Assembly (NCBI GenBank): GCA_016841005.1
Contig: JAEORG010000099.1
Coordinates: forward strand, 1-5,598
DNA: 5,598 bases
Direction of reading: 5' to 3'
Source of the DNA: Candidatus Thorarchaeota archaeon
GTDB taxonomy: Archaea > Asgardarchaeota > Thorarchaeia > Thorarchaeales > Thorarchaeaceae
This document shows, one piece after another, positions 5,312 to 5,598 of this stretch. Each line of letters opens with the position of its first letter. Positions within the stretch are counted from its first letter, which is position 1. A program made the translations under genes and the position numbers. The notes below the pieces were generated by a model, which saw only the letters and a program-made list of their open reading frames with translations, was not told the origin of the DNA and ran no database searches.

Positions 5312-5598
5312 ATGATGATTGACGAGGGCACGCTTTTAGTTCTGAGGTCCGCAAATGGAGCGTTTTCCTGTCGAGCTCCTCCTTTACCTCGTGATTGGAA
5401 CTCCGTGGACCGACCTCATGTAGCAAATTTGGTTCATTTAGGACATGAAGTGTTTCGTGTGTATCTCTCTACACCTATGAGAAGAACCGGTACTCTCCAA
5501 TACGATCTAGCGATTTCTGATTTAGACCATCTTCCCATTAAGTCAATCATTGAAATTCGTCATGATAATGTTGAATTTAGTTATTATCGAAAAGATGA
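5312..5598 (+). CDS. Unrecognised protein, N-terminal 95 residues, cut by the right edge
   Basis: The frame from ATG 5312 stays open to the end of the window (95 codons plus two bases), so the gene is incomplete and has no stop here. A strong GAGGTG site and an upstream TATA-like box support it. The N-terminus reads MMIDEGTLLVLRSANGAFSC and is not a signal peptide; there is no membrane helix in the visible part. The stretch at residues 42-92 has alternating hydrophobic and polar residues (HEVFRVYLS, LQYDLAISD, IIEIRHDNVEFSYY), which suggests beta strands of a soluble domain. There is one cysteine (Cys20), and a run of Pro and Arg follows it. I do not recognise a family. In-frame ATG 5297 is the only close alternative start. 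Confidence 0.7.
   Translation, partial: MMIDEGTLLVLRSANGAFSCRAPPLPRDWNSVDRPHVANLVHLGHEVFRVYLSTPMRRTGTLQYDLAISDLDHLPIKSIIEIRHDNVEFSYYRKD

Noticed and set aside
5134..5331. 65-codon minus-strand open frame in the right intergenic region
   Set aside because: No ribosome binding site or recognisable protein features were seen, and it overlaps the start and ribosome binding site of the better supported plus-strand gene.
1..5598. CRISPR array, insertion sequence or integration site
   Set aside because: No regularly spaced direct repeats, terminal inverted repeats, transposase or integrase sequence was seen.

Overview
This 5.6 kb window looks like a piece of an archaeal chromosome. The clues are a fused phosphoglucose/phosphomannose isomerase of the crenarchaeal type, an archaeal presenilin-like membrane protease, a solute-binding protein held by a C-terminal Thr/Pro linker and membrane helix, GGTGA-type ribosome binding sites, and TATA-like rather than -35/-10 promoter signals. 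The mix of protein families would fit an Asgard lineage such as Thorarchaeia, but that is an impression and cannot be proved from this sequence.

Layout, left to right. (1) Positions 1-966, +: the 3' part of a secreted family-5 (peptide/oligosaccharide type) ABC solute-binding protein. Its C-terminus appears to carry a second, partial copy of the binding domain before the membrane anchor. A clean hairpin plus T-tract terminator follows. (2) 1106-1990, +: a multi-pass presenilin/signal-peptide-peptidase homologue with GxGD and PAL motifs. (3) 2038-2601, +: a small membrane-anchored protein with an outside beta-rich domain, loosely LEA14-like, possibly co-transcribed with the protease. (4) 2604-3614 (or 3632), -: bifunctional PGI/PMI, convergent with gene 3 with only two bases between the stop codons. 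(5) 3728-4222, +: a 164-residue Cys-containing protein that weakly resembles the L-2-amino-thiazoline-4-carboxylate hydrolase family; it diverges from the isomerase across a short shared promoter region. (6) 4347-5036, +: a complete HAD-superfamily phosphatase. (7) 5312 to the right edge, +: the start of an unrecognised protein, supported by a strong ribosome binding site and an upstream TATA-like box.

The genes do not form one obvious pathway. They read as a housekeeping/accessory mosaic of short transcription units: nutrient uptake (1), membrane proteolysis and envelope (2, 3), sugar phosphate interconversion (4), and small soluble enzymes (5, 6). No mobile element, CRISPR array, rRNA or tRNA was seen. 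The points most worth following up are the partial domain duplication in gene 1, the variant first catalytic motif in the presenilin homologue and its pairing with gene 3, and the unknown genes 3, 5 and 7.
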